DNA from: an uncultured Faecalibacterium sp. | GTDB lineage: Bacteria; Bacillota; Clostridia; Oscillospirales; Ruminococcaceae | DNA length: 43,540 nucleotides | NCBI GenBank assembly: GCA_934561115.1 | Contig: CAKTFS010000017.1 | Coordinates: forward strand, 1-43,540 | Reading direction: 5' to 3' | Shown: piece by piece, positions 15,081 through 23,715 of the stretch | How the letters are laid out: every line of letters starts with the position of its first letter | Numbering within the stretch: position 1 is the stretch's first letter | Position numbers and translations under genes: made by a program | Notes under the pieces: model-generated | What the model was told of the DNA's origin: nothing | The model's database searches: none | The model's input: the letters and a program-made list of their open reading frames with translations, nothing else

Positions 15081-16142
15081 TTATCCCGGCAGGCCGAGAC
15101 GCCGCAGCAGCGGCCGCAGATGCAGCCGGCCGGCTAACCGATGGAACAGGTACGGCATCACCAGACTGGCCGCAAAGCAGGCAAGGACTGTCCCGCCCGC
15201 AGAGAGGCCCAGCTTGTCATACAGCACAAGCCCCAGCACTGCGCAGCAAAAGGGCTGATGGTACAGATAAAACAACATGGAGTTCTTTCCCAGCGGGACC
15301 AGCCGCCGCAGGGGCTTTTGCAGCAGCACACACGCTGCCCAGATACCCACACAGAACCCGCTGACCGCAAAATAGTCCGCCCATGTGCGCACAGCCTCTG
15401 CAAGCAGGCCATCCGGCCAGGCCAGTGCAGGCGACAGCAGCCCCTGCACTACCCACAGGCCGCACAAGGCACCAAAAAGCGCCAGCGGCTTTGCGTGCTG
15501 TTCGGCCTTTTCACGCGGGAGCACGCAGCCCAGAAAGAAAAACGCCCCCTGCTGAAAACAGCTTTTCACCGCCCAGAACCAGCCGGTGAAAAGCAGCTGA
15601 TAGCACACGGGCAATACCACCACCAGCGCCAGCTTTGCCGCCCGGGCTGCCGCCGGGGACAGGGCTTTGTCCAGCAGCCACGCCGTGAGCGAAAACCAGA
15701 AAAGGGTGGGCAGATACCACAGATGAAACCCATAGGGGTTCTCGTTGCGCAGCACCAGCCAGAGGTATTCCGCAGGCTGCCGCAGCTGATACACACTGCC
15801 GGACAGCAGCGCCCGCACCGGCGGCAGCAGATTGGCCAGAAAAAGCAGCAGGTACAAAAAGGCCGAATACACGCCCCATGGCAGCAGCAGACTGTGTGCT
15901 TTTTTGCACACGAACTGCCGGGCGGAAAGGCTGCGGTTCTTCTGCGCGGTCAGGGTGCAGCCCATGCCGGAGAGCAGAAACAGCAGCGGGACGTGGAACC
16001 GGTAAACAAAGGCATAAGAGAACGCACACCACGGGTAGGCGGCGCGCATAGGCATCCGAAAGGTGTGGCCATAGATCACCAGCAGCAGGCCAATGGCCTT
16101 GGCGATGTCGATATGATCCAGACGTCTGGCAGTTTGTGTCAT
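15081..16142 (-). CDS. Membrane acyltransferase, family 3
   Basis: A 353-residue polytopic protein with about ten hydrophobic segments and the AT3 N-terminus HIDIAKAIGLLLVIYGHTFR, where the His is the usual catalytic candidate. AT3 enzymes O-acetylate or otherwise acylate polysaccharides, lipids or peptidoglycan using a cytoplasmic acyl donor. Its position among glycosyltransferases suggests it modifies the surface polymer. It is separated from the next upstream gene by only 9 nt, so it is co-transcribed. Confidence 0.85.
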   Translation of the reverse strand: MTQTARRLDHIDIAKAIGLLLVIYGHTFRMPMRAAYPWCAFSYAFVYRFHVPLLFLLSGMGCTLTAQKNRSLSARQFVCKKAHSLLLPWGVYSAFLYLLLFLANLLPPVRALLSGSVYQLRQPAEYLWLVLRNENPYGFHLWYLPTLFWFSLTAWLLDKALSPAAARAAKLALVVVLPVCYQLLFTGWFWAVKSCFQQGAFFFLGCVLPREKAEQHAKPLALFGALCGLWVVQGLLSPALAWPDGLLAEAVRTWADYFAVSGFCVGIWAACVLLQKPLRRLVPLGKNSMLFYLYHQPFCCAVLGLVLYDKLGLSAGGTVLACFAASLVMPYLFHRLAGRLHLRPLLRRLGLPG

Positions 16143-16151
16143 ACTGCCGCC

Positions 16152-17261
16152 TTACCTTTCGCTCAGCTGCAGATATTGCTGCTGTAGGCGGGCAGCGGCA
16201 ATGTTGATATCATAGCCCGCCTGCCGGATCAGCTCTGCACCGGCAGAGCGGTCACAGGGCTGCTGCAGCATCCGCTGCAAGCCTGCCGCCCAGTCTGCGT
16301 TGCCGGCAGAAAGCGGGATGCGGACGGCATGGGGCGTAAGCAGCACCTCCTCCGGCACTGCGTCCGAAAATACGCACCTCAGCCCGGCAGCCTGCGCCTC
16401 GATGCCCACCACCGGCAGACCCTCGAAGCGGGAGGGCATGACGAAGAGATCCATCAGCTGGTACCAGTCGGCCACATTGCTCTGCAGCCCGGCAAACAGG
16501 ATATGGTCTGTGATGCCCAGTTCCTGCGCCTGTGCACGGACAGACGGTTCCAGCCTGCCGGTGCCGATGAGCACCAGCATCGCCTTGGGCTCCAGCTGCA
16601 AAAAGGCAGCAAAGATCTCCAACAGACGCTCATGGTTCTTGCGGATATCAAAGCGCCCTACATGGCCCAGCACCACCCGGTCCTCCAGCCCGTAGCGCGC
16701 CCGCATTTCCGCGCGGACGGCGGGGTCGAACCGGAAGGTATCCGTCTCGATTGCGTTGGGAATGATCTGTCCCCGGCGTTCCCAGTCCGCCTTGCCAAAG
16801 TAGTAGATGCCCGCATCCCGTCCGCAGGCCCACAGGTGGGTGGCCGCACCGGGCAGCAGCCGCTTGCAGAGCATCTTCAGCGGCCACTTGTAGTCCCGGA
16901 CGATCCAGATATTATGGGCATGGGCAATGCGCACGGGCAGCCCCGCCTTCTCCGCCCCCTTCAGGGCGTACAGCCCCATGGCCTCGTTGTGGGCGTGCAG
17001 GATGCGGATGCGGGGGTCTGCGGCCACGGTCTGCTGCACAAAGCGCAGATACGCCGGGTAGTGCAGCGGGTCAAGCCCCGGGCTTTGGTAGATGTGCCCG
17101 CCCATCCGGCGGATCTCGTCGTCGTAGTCGCCGGGCTTTTTCTTGTTGACGATAAAATCAAACTGAACCTTGTCGCGGTCGATATGCCGGTAGTAGTTCA
17201 TCAGCATGGTCTCGATCCCGCCGCGGTCCATATTGCTGACCGAATGCAGCACTCGTATCAT
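16152..17261 (-). CDS. Family 4 (GT-B) glycosyltransferase
   Basis: A 369-residue GT4-type enzyme resembling EpsF. The N-terminal half begins MIRVLHSVSNMDRGGIETML, with the GGIE acceptor-side motif. The C-terminal nucleotide-binding half has LGHVGRFDIRKNHERLLEIF, then MPSRFEGLPVVGIEAQAAGL, whose two Glu residues form the EX7E signature. It would add a sugar from a nucleotide donor with retention. It sits between the acyltransferase and a GT2 in the same operon. Confidence 0.9.
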   Translation of the reverse strand: MIRVLHSVSNMDRGGIETMLMNYYRHIDRDKVQFDFIVNKKKPGDYDDEIRRMGGHIYQSPGLDPLHYPAYLRFVQQTVAADPRIRILHAHNEAMGLYALKGAEKAGLPVRIAHAHNIWIVRDYKWPLKMLCKRLLPGAATHLWACGRDAGIYYFGKADWERRGQIIPNAIETDTFRFDPAVRAEMRARYGLEDRVVLGHVGRFDIRKNHERLLEIFAAFLQLEPKAMLVLIGTGRLEPSVRAQAQELGITDHILFAGLQSNVADWYQLMDLFVMPSRFEGLPVVGIEAQAAGLRCVFSDAVPEEVLLTPHAVRIPLSAGNADWAAGLQRMLQQPCDRSAGAELIRQAGYDINIAAARLQQQYLQLSER

Positions 17262-17275
17262 GGGTACTCCTTACA

Positions 17276-18475
17276 TTATAACAACTGAAATCTTCTGCCG
17301 TAGCGGCACCACAGCCCAAAATCCCGCTGCCGCAGCGCCCGGGCACCCCAGCGGGCACGGCGGGGCAGTGCGCTCTCCTGCGGCAGCGCCTTGGCGTACA
17401 AAGCGCAGCACAGCCGGAAAACCGCCTGCTGCGTTTCCGGCGGCAAGCCGGATACGGTGGCATAGCAAAAAGCAGAAAGCTGCAGCGTCAGGCTGCAGCA
17501 GTACAGCGCATCGTGGGGCAGGCCCAGCGCAGCATCCTGCGCCAGCAGCTGCTCTATGATCCAGTAACTCTGCACGGCGGCAGGGCGGTGCTGGCTTGAG
17601 GCAGTAAGTCCTTTGGGGTTTTTGCGCCACAGATAGACCATCTCGGGCACAGAGGCCACAGTCTTTGCCTGACGGAACACCAGAAAATGGATGATGGCAT
17701 CCTCAAAGCAGGTATAGTAAGCCGGAAAGCGTGTCTGTGCAAACAGCTCCCGCCGGTACACCTTGCCCCATGGCATCCCAGGCAGCTCAAACCGCTGCGG
17801 CGCGGCGTCACCGGTATAGACTGCCGCCGGGTAGCGCTGCACCGGGCCATGGGTGCCATCGGTGTACAGATACTGCCAGCCGCCCTGCACCACATCGGCG
17901 TCAAGGCGCTGTGCGGCCTCCAGCAGGGTGCGGATGGCACCGGGCAGCAGCAGATCATCGCTGTCCACAAACATCAGCCAGCGCCCCATGGCGTGGCGCA
18001 GCCCCTCGTTGCGGGCGGCGGCAGCGCTGCGGGGCGCACTGCAATTGCACAGCACCACCCCGGGCAGTGCCCGGTAGCGTTCCAGCACGGCGGCTGTGCC
18101 GTCGGTGGAATCGCTGTCCACCACGATCAGTTGCACAGTGCAGCCGGTCTCCTGCTGCAAAATGCTGTCCAGACAAGGGCCGATGGTATCTGCGCCGTTA
18201 TATACCGGCACGATGACCGAAAGGGTCACCGCCGGGTCCTGCGGCGGCAGCGGCGGACAGGTCTTTTCCGCTGCGGGCTTGGGGCAAAGCGCCGCCAGCG
18301 CGGCACGGTCGGCCTGTGTACTGTCCGGCAGCGGCGCGCCGCCCCGGTGCAGCAAATGGTACAGCCCAAGATCTGCGTGGCCGCAGGCAGCGGCGCAGAC
18401 GGCGGCAGTGCCCGCCAGCAGACGGCTGTGGGTGCGGCAGTGGATCAGCTGGTAAGCGCGTCGGTTCTGGATCAT
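17276..18475 (-). CDS. Family 2 glycosyltransferase with an extra N-terminal region
   Basis: A 399-residue protein. The GT2 domain begins only at about residue 84 (LSVIVPVYNGADTIGPCLDS) and includes VVDSDSTDGT, RNEGLRHAMGRWLMF and the metal-binding VDSDDLLLPG. The first 80 residues are Ala/His/Cys-rich and unlike the usual domain; they could be a genuine extension, or translation could begin later. The assigned ATG overlaps the stop of the Wzz-GGDEF gene by 4 bp (ATGA), which favours it. A role in assembling the polymer repeat unit is likely. Confidence 0.82.
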   Translation of the reverse strand: MIQNRRAYQLIHCRTHSRLLAGTAAVCAAACGHADLGLYHLLHRGGAPLPDSTQADRAALAALCPKPAAEKTCPPLPPQDPAVTLSVIVPVYNGADTIGPCLDSILQQETGCTVQLIVVDSDSTDGTAAVLERYRALPGVVLCNCSAPRSAAAARNEGLRHAMGRWLMFVDSDDLLLPGAIRTLLEAAQRLDADVVQGGWQYLYTDGTHGPVQRYPAAVYTGDAAPQRFELPGMPWGKVYRRELFAQTRFPAYYTCFEDAIIHFLVFRQAKTVASVPEMVYLWRKNPKGLTASSQHRPAAVQSYWIIEQLLAQDAALGLPHDALYCCSLTLQLSAFCYATVSGLPPETQQAVFRLCCALYAKALPQESALPRRARWGARALRQRDFGLWCRYGRRFQLL

Positions 18476-20310
18476 GCTTCACCACGCTCCATTCCGGCAA
18501 GGACAGAGCCGCCTTCCTCTGCGATCAGGGACATCTTTTTCTGCGCTCTGCGCACAAGGTCGCGCACATGGTAGAGCTCTTCCTCCGAGGAGGTGGCCCA
18601 TGCCGCGGTGAACAGGATGGGGTATTCCGGGTTCAGCTTGTTGTACTCGTCCACCTGACTTTGCAGGATGCGGATCATCACTTCTGCCTTCCGGCTGCTG
18701 CATTCATCAAAGAAGGCAAGGAACTTGCCCGCGCCGTTGTAGCCCACCGTGCCGGCGGTATCGCCCATCAGCTGCAAAAGACCGGAAAAATCCTTCAGGA
18801 TGCCATCGCCCACATGGTAGCCGAAACGGCGGCTCATCTCGGTCAGGTTGTCCAGCTGCAAAGCAAAGCAGGTAAAGTCCTCCGGCAGGATGCGGCTGGC
18901 CATGCTGCTGATATACACGTTGAGCTTTTCGCGGTTGGGCAGGCCGGTCTTTTTGTCCACATACAGCAGATAATCCACCACATCCGAGATGCGGCCCAGC
19001 AGAACGGCACCGCAGCAGCCGACAACAAAGAACAGCACCAGCGCCAGCATCAGATACAGCTTGACATTGATGGCAGCAGCCACCTGCACCGAACTGATCA
19101 TCTTCAGATAATCCGCGCTGATGTACAGGTTCAGCTCCTTGCTGCTGGTATTGATGGTCTCGTAATAGCTTTTCAGCTGCGCCTCATAGGCGTTGATCAT
19201 GCTTTCCATCTTGGCGTGCTGCTCGTTCGTGCCGCCAAAATCCACGTTGCGGAAACTTTGCAGGATCTCCTCCTGGAACTGCCGGTCGATCTGGCTGGAT
19301 GCGACCTGCTGTTCCAGCGACACCAGCTTCAGCACCAGACCATCGTAGGTGGTCTGCGCCTTGTCGCCTGCGCCCTCCAGCTCGATGTTGTTCAGGATGT
19401 ATTCCGAGGACACCACCTCGCCCCGGTCGGTAAAATAGTTTTGCAGCAGATCGGCGTTCTTGTACACATACTGGTCGGTCAGGCTCCACAGACTGTCCCG
19501 CTGCTCGCCGGTGATCTGCTCGTTCTGTTTTGCCGTCTCGATGCTGTTGGCCAGATACTCCTGCAGCACCGTACCGTCCCGCACCTGCGGGCCGTTGAGC
19601 ACACAGGCGTACAGCGCCGGGATGGTGTATTTTTTGAAATCGGAATAGATATCGTACAGGTCTGCATAGGTGTAGCCGGTACGGGAGGAGCGGAAGTCCG
19701 GGTAGTGCTCCTTCTTGCCCTGCAGATAGGCCTGCATCTCGTTGGTATCGTTTTCCAGAATACGGATGCACTCGTAGTAATCGTAACCGTTGTCCAGCAG
19801 ACCGGACGAGGGGTTGAGCGAGAGCTTCTGCTCCACATATTTTTCCGTATAATAGGTGCAGTAGCTCTGGATGATGGCATCCAGCATATTGCGGGCATAA
19901 CCCATGCCCTGCTCTCCATCCACCACAAGGCTCACCTTGTAGGTGTCCGGGAAATAGGTCACCTCTTCGCCCTTTTGCAGCAGCGCCTCGTTGATGGTCT
20001 GCTGATCTTCCGAGATCACCGGGGTCACCGAGATGTTGGAGCGGATGGTGCTCAGCCGCCCGGAAGCGCCCAGTGCATCCATGGCCTGTGAGATGACCGT
20101 GGAGGAATAGATCTCGTTGACGTCCAGCTCGGTGCCGTCCGGGGTGTAGCCGTTGGCAATGCCGTCGTTGGTATAGCGGATAATGACCGATGCGGTGTAC
20201 TTCTGCCGCCCGTCTGCGTACAGATAGATGGCGGCCGCACCTGCCAGCGCCACCAGAAAGATCAGCAGGCTGAAACGCTTCAGATAGCGCAGGATCTCAA
20301 ACTTTTTCAT
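18472..20310 (-). CDS. Wzz-like polysaccharide co-polymerase fused to a degenerate GGDEF domain
   Basis: A 612-residue protein. Residues 13-32 and about 417-438 are membrane helices enclosing a large extracytoplasmic, partly coiled-coil domain, the topology of Wzz/chain-length-determinant proteins. After the second helix comes a cytoplasmic GGDEF-type fold (about 450-600): DKKTGLPNR (452-460) and LQLDNLTEMSRRFGYHVGDG (485-503) match DxLTGLPNR and the DxDxFKxxNDxxGHxxGD pattern. The signature loop reads NGAGKF (525-530) instead of GGDEF, and no RxxD inhibitory site precedes it, so diguanylate cyclase activity is unlikely. It may instead sense a nucleotide or bind a partner. It overlaps both neighbours by 4 bp (ATGA). 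Confidence 0.78.
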   Translation of the reverse strand: MKKFEILRYLKRFSLLIFLVALAGAAAIYLYADGRQKYTASVIIRYTNDGIANGYTPDGTELDVNEIYSSTVISQAMDALGASGRLSTIRSNISVTPVISEDQQTINEALLQKGEEVTYFPDTYKVSLVVDGEQGMGYARNMLDAIIQSYCTYYTEKYVEQKLSLNPSSGLLDNGYDYYECIRILENDTNEMQAYLQGKKEHYPDFRSSRTGYTYADLYDIYSDFKKYTIPALYACVLNGPQVRDGTVLQEYLANSIETAKQNEQITGEQRDSLWSLTDQYVYKNADLLQNYFTDRGEVVSSEYILNNIELEGAGDKAQTTYDGLVLKLVSLEQQVASSQIDRQFQEEILQSFRNVDFGGTNEQHAKMESMINAYEAQLKSYYETINTSSKELNLYISADYLKMISSVQVAAAINVKLYLMLALVLFFVVGCCGAVLLGRISDVVDYLLYVDKKTGLPNREKLNVYISSMASRILPEDFTCFALQLDNLTEMSRRFGYHVGDGILKDFSGLLQLMGDTAGTVGYNGAGKFLAFFDECSSRKAEVMIRILQSQVDEYNKLNPEYPILFTAAWATSSEEELYHVRDLVRRAQKKMSLIAEEGGSVLAGMERGEA

Positions 20311-21605
20311 TTGCGGTGCCTTGCCTTTCTGCGTTTGCGCTGGTGGAGCAGCCATGCACCGCCCAGCATAACGGCAACAGACTCCATCAGGGTCTTTTTC
20401 AGGCTCAGGCGCTGCAGGAAGGAGGCCGAGCCGTAGGTAAAGGTGATATAGTTCTGGGATTTGTACTTGATATACGCCTTGTCCAGTACGAACAGCTGCT
20501 CCGAGATCTCGTTGATGGCGGTCTCCAGCTTGTTCACCATGGCCTGCGCCTCGGCCAGACGCGGCTGTCCGGCATCCAGCTCCCGGATCTTCTGGATCAC
20601 ATAATTCGTGCTCACGATCTCGGACTGGTAGGCGGTGGCATCGGCCAGAGAGGCGTCTGCCGCCCGCGCCAGTGCGTCCATGGCGGTCTTGGTGCGGGAC
20701 ATATAGTATTCGCTCGCTTCATCCACGGTAGGGATCATCATGATGGAGGTCATGGATTTTTCGTAGATGGAAATGCCCTTTTTGTCGGCGTCATAGTAGG
20801 CCTGCTGGGTGCGCATGTCAATATCGTCGATCTTGTTCTTGTATTCCAGAATGCTGGTCAGCGTGGACGGGTCGCGGGCAACGCCGCCCTCAATGACAAA
20901 GGCCATGGCATTGGGCAGATCGTAAGCCACCAGATTGTTGATCATTTTGCCCAGCGTGGTAAAGTTGTTGGTAGCGGGGTCGGGGTTTGCCTCGTCCGTA
21001 AAGCTTTTGTTCTCCTGCAGGCGGGCGTTCAGGTAGCGGTTCAGCGCTGCGGCGCGCACCTCCAGCTCGTTCAGCCGCAGGTAAGGCTCGCACGCGGTGG
21101 TCACTTCCAGCTTTTCCTTGAGGATGCTCTGGTTATCGCAGTAGTTGCTCTGAAAGATCTCCCGGTAGGACTCGCACACGCTCTGCAAAAGATCCGTGGC
21201 CTTGCGGTTGCCCAGGTTCAGCCTGCGGGTGTTGATGGAGAGATAGTAGTTGGTGCTGATATACTCGCTGCCGTTGGCGCTGCCGGTGCTGTCCGGGCTC
21301 AGATAAAGGCACCCGGCCAGCTGGGACGCCGTCAGACTGTCCTGCAGGCCCACCCGCCGGATGGCGCGCTCCATCACCTCGTCCGACACGATCTCGTAGG
21401 CGTTGAAGCGGGTCTTGTTGGGGTTCATGCCCAGCGCGGCCTCGGAGTAATTAAAGGAGATGCTGGCGGTAGCACTGTCCGCACTTTTAAAATAGTGGAT
21501 CAGCCCGAACAGACAGCACAAGGTCAGCAGGCAGAGAAACAAGCGGTATTTATTTGTCCAGACATGGCGCAGCGCCTGTTTGATCTTTTCTTTGATGTCA
21601 TCCAT
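20307..21605 (-). CDS. Wzz-like chain-length/export protein
   Basis: A 432-residue protein with one membrane helix near the N-terminus (YRLFLCLLTLCCLFGLIHYF) and a second just before the end (SVAVMLGGAWLLH), plus a long extracytoplasmic region rich in predicted helices between. This is the layout of polysaccharide co-polymerases that set polymer length and couple synthesis to export. It has no cytoplasmic kinase domain and ends in a short Arg/Lys-rich tail. The stop overlaps the start of the Wzz-GGDEF gene (ATGA), so the two are probably made in equal amounts and may form a mixed ring. Confidence 0.72.
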   Translation of the reverse strand: MDDIKEKIKQALRHVWTNKYRLFLCLLTLCCLFGLIHYFKSADSATASISFNYSEAALGMNPNKTRFNAYEIVSDEVMERAIRRVGLQDSLTASQLAGCLYLSPDSTGSANGSEYISTNYYLSINTRRLNLGNRKATDLLQSVCESYREIFQSNYCDNQSILKEKLEVTTACEPYLRLNELEVRAAALNRYLNARLQENKSFTDEANPDPATNNFTTLGKMINNLVAYDLPNAMAFVIEGGVARDPSTLTSILEYKNKIDDIDMRTQQAYYDADKKGISIYEKSMTSIMMIPTVDEASEYYMSRTKTAMDALARAADASLADATAYQSEIVSTNYVIQKIRELDAGQPRLAEAQAMVNKLETAINEISEQLFVLDKAYIKYKSQNYITFTYGSASFLQRLSLKKTLMESVAVMLGGAWLLHQRKRRKARHRK

Positions 21606-21642
21606 GGCATTCTACCCTTTTGCAGCGGCCTGCACAGGCTGC

Positions 21643-22656
21643 TTAGTCGATGTCAATGACCGAAAGCTCCGGCACGTTGTTGATGCGGGGCACCCGGCTG
21701 GAATCGCCCAGTCCCCGGCTTACGATAAGGGTGGCATTGTTGGCAAGTGCATAGCTGCCCCCGGCATAGTCGGGCAGAAAGCCCTCCTCAGCACTGTAAA
21801 GTGGGCCGACCTTCGGCAGCCGCACGATGCCGCCGTGGGTGTGCCCGGCCAGCCCCAGCTCAAAGGAATAATTTTCCAGATGCTCGGTAAAGTAGGTGGG
21901 CACATGCGCCAGACAGATGCGCAGGTCGTAGTCCGTCTGCGGCTCCACGCTGTCCATAAAGGTGCTGGCGCCGTAGTTGTAAAAGTCCTTCGGGCTGCCC
22001 TCCACGCCCAGTATGCTGATGACATTGTCGCGGACGGTATAGCGCGTCTCCTGATTGCGCAGGATGGTCACCCCGGCGTCGGTGAATTTTTCCACCAGAG
22101 CCTGATCGCCGTCCAGAAAATACAGCTCGTCCTCGTGGTTGCCCAGCACCCCGCACACCGGGGCGATCTCGCTCAGCTGGCGGCACAGGGAGAGCATATT
22201 ATCGTAACTGGAGCCCTCGCCGTAGGTCACAAGGTCGCCGCCCAGCAGGATCAGATCCGGGGCAAGGCCGCGGATATCCTGCACCAGATCACAGTTATCC
22301 TGCCCGTACTCCCGCAGGTGCACATCGGTCAGAAAAACGACCCGGCAGCTCTGGGTCAGCTTGCGGGAGTGGATCTGGTAGAACTCTGCGGTATAGTGGG
22401 TGCGGTTATAGCAGATATTCTGCCACAGCGCCCCGCCCATCAGGGCGAGCAGGGCGATAAAGACAAGCAGCGTCAGCAGCACCCGCTTCCAGCGGGAGGC
22501 CGATGCCTGTGTGCAGCCGCCGCTGTGTCTGCCGCTTTGCGCTGCGCCTTTTCCGTGCTTTGCTTTGATAAAGGCCACATCCTTTCTGCCGGGGAACGTT
22601 GCATAGAGAAGGGCGCGGCACCATGCCGCAGCCCATCTCTCCAAAAACGGATACAT
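21643..22656 (-). CDS. Membrane-anchored metallophosphoesterase
   Basis: A protein of up to 337 residues. After a basic N-terminus comes one membrane helix (VLLTLLVFIALLALMGGALW), then a calcineurin-like phosphoesterase domain with the full metal-binding set: FLTDVHL, ILLGGDLV, VLGNHEDEL, LAHVP and LAGHTHGG. It resembles the YkuE/YaeI group, which acts on lipid-linked phosphodiesters at the membrane. As first gene of the surface-polymer operon it may process a lipid carrier or nucleotide precursor. The start is uncertain: the ATG used here lies only about 12 nt from the predicted transcription start and has no ribosome binding site. Confidence 0.8.
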   Translation of the reverse strand: MYPFLERWAAAWCRALLYATFPGRKDVAFIKAKHGKGAAQSGRHSGGCTQASASRWKRVLLTLLVFIALLALMGGALWQNICYNRTHYTAEFYQIHSRKLTQSCRVVFLTDVHLREYGQDNCDLVQDIRGLAPDLILLGGDLVTYGEGSSYDNMLSLCRQLSEIAPVCGVLGNHEDELYFLDGDQALVEKFTDAGVTILRNQETRYTVRDNVISILGVEGSPKDFYNYGASTFMDSVEPQTDYDLRICLAHVPTYFTEHLENYSFELGLAGHTHGGIVRLPKVGPLYSAEEGFLPDYAGGSYALANNATLIVSRGLGDSSRVPRINNVPELSVIDID

Positions 22657-22674
22657 AAATTGATATATAAGGAA

Positions 22675-22702
22675 ATTATAACATATTTAAAGTGAAAAGC
22701 AA
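22675..22702 (-). promoter_or_regulatory. Promoter of the surface-polymer operon
   Basis: On the minus strand, TTGCTT (22697-22702) and consensus TATAAT (22675-22680) are separated by 16 bp, with an extended TGT just before the -10. Eight genes down to 12851 follow with overlaps or gaps below 40 nt. Confidence 0.7.
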
Positions 22703-22757
22703 AGAGTGCATCCCTGTCATGAGCGGATTTCACATTTAAAAAATCAAGCAAGCGCCA

Positions 22758-22976
22758 TCACCGGAACGGATATCGGTCGGGGGTATCGGTCTGACAAAGA
22801 AGATAATCAATACTGACATTATAGAGTTGTGCAAGCGGAACCAGCAGTTCAGCGGTCAACTGCTGGGTGCCGGTTTCCACATAGCTGTATTTGCGCTGGG
22901 TGATACCGATCTTGTCGGCCACCATCTGCTGGGTAAAGTCATGATCTTCACGCAGGTCTTTTAAACGATTCTTCAT
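22758..22976 (-). CDS. XRE-family helix-turn-helix regulator
   Basis: A 72-residue protein consisting of one Cro/CI-type helix-turn-helix domain: LKDLREDHDFTQQMVADKIG, ITQRKYSYVETGTQQL, then LVPLAQLYNVSIDYLL. AGGAGG (on the minus strand, 22986-22991) precedes the ATG. It is divergent from the Tat lipoprotein gene. The space between holds palindromes made of AGATA half-sites that overlap the lipoprotein promoter, so it probably controls that gene and itself. Its base composition is more A/T-rich than the surrounding genes. Confidence 0.88.
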   Translation of the reverse strand: MKNRLKDLREDHDFTQQMVADKIGITQRKYSYVETGTQQLTAELLVPLAQLYNVSIDYLLCQTDTPDRYPFR

Positions 22977-23024
22977 AGTATCTAACCTCCTGCGTAATAA
23001 GATAGGCTAGATAGAATCCGTCTA

Positions 23025-23053
23025 TTGACTTTTAGATAAATATTATCTATACT
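23025..23053 (+). promoter_or_regulatory. Promoter of the Tat lipoprotein gene with embedded palindrome
   Basis: TTGACT (23025-23030) and TATACT (23048-23053) are separated by 17 bp. The spacer and -10 edge are covered by a perfect palindrome, TAGATAA-ATA-TTATCTA (23033-23049). A second dyad, ATAGA-ATCCG-TCTAT, lies just upstream. The palindrome is placed to block polymerase and is the best candidate site for the divergent XRE protein. Confidence 0.7.
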
Positions 23054-23118
23054 ATAAATAACAAAAGAGCATCCAGAAGGTTGCTCCCGGAGAAACAGGA
23101 TATAAAATGAGGTGAATC

Positions 23119-23703
23119 ATGATGAAAAAAATTGGCAGACGCAGTTTCTTGAAAGGAATTGGCGCAGCGGGACTGGCATGTGCGGCAGGGCTGCTGACAG
23201 GATGTGACAGCAATGGACGGCCTGTTGTACCCGGTGGCGATGGTTCCGTATCGTTGGCAACACTTCCGATTTTGAATGGCGATATTAGGTGGAACAAAGG
23301 CTCTCCGAAAGATCCATTTGGAAATGATTACTCCCATGCGGTGAATTACACGATTGTAAAAGCAAGGGAAATGAACTATACAGACGGTGTAGAGCAGTAC
23401 ATGTACGGAGAGTACCGGATCTATAAAAAATATGAATCCATTTCATTCACCGTTGCACCGTACACAGAAATTGCGAAAAATGGGACGGGATATGTGCAGG
23501 TTTATGCAGATGATGTGTTGGTAGCAACATCGCCGGAGATGACCCGGAAAACGGATGCGCAAAAAGTGGTAGCATCGGTTAGAGGAGCAGAATATATCAA
23601 AATTGTTATCCGTGTGTCCTGCCCCGATTGGTATGTCAGCCAGACAAGCGATGGTGCAGTGATTGTGTCAAATGTAAAACTGTGGAAACCCCAGGAAGAG
23701 TGA
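23119..23703 (+). CDS. Twin-arginine-exported lipoprotein, possible carbohydrate-binding (NPCBM-like) domain
   Basis: A 194-residue protein. The N-terminus has a Tat motif RRSFLKG, a hydrophobic stretch and a lipobox LLTGC (Cys near 29), so it should be exported folded and lipid-anchored. The remainder resembles a beta-sandwich of the NPCBM type (SISFTVAPYTEIAKNGTGYV, VYADDVLVATSPEM, YIKIVIRVSC), although this match is by eye. GAGGTGA precedes tandem ATG codons at 23119 and 23122. The gene is clearly more A/T-rich than its neighbours, and its promoter carries a palindrome for the divergent XRE regulator. The substrate is unknown. Confidence 0.7.
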   Translation: MMKKIGRRSFLKGIGAAGLACAAGLLTGCDSNGRPVVPGGDGSVSLATLPILNGDIRWNKGSPKDPFGNDYSHAVNYTIVKAREMNYTDGVEQYMYGEYRIYKKYESISFTVAPYTEIAKNGTGYVQVYADDVLVATSPEMTRKTDAQKVVASVRGAEYIKIVIRVSCPDWYVSQTSDGAVIVSNVKLWKPQEE

Positions 23704-23715
23704 TCTTCGATAAAA

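Noticed and set aside
18316..20091. Long plus-strand open frame opposite the Wzz-GGDEF gene
   Set aside because: No family features and no ribosome binding site. The minus-strand protein has membrane helices and a GGDEF-like domain and is coupled to its neighbours by ATGA overlaps.
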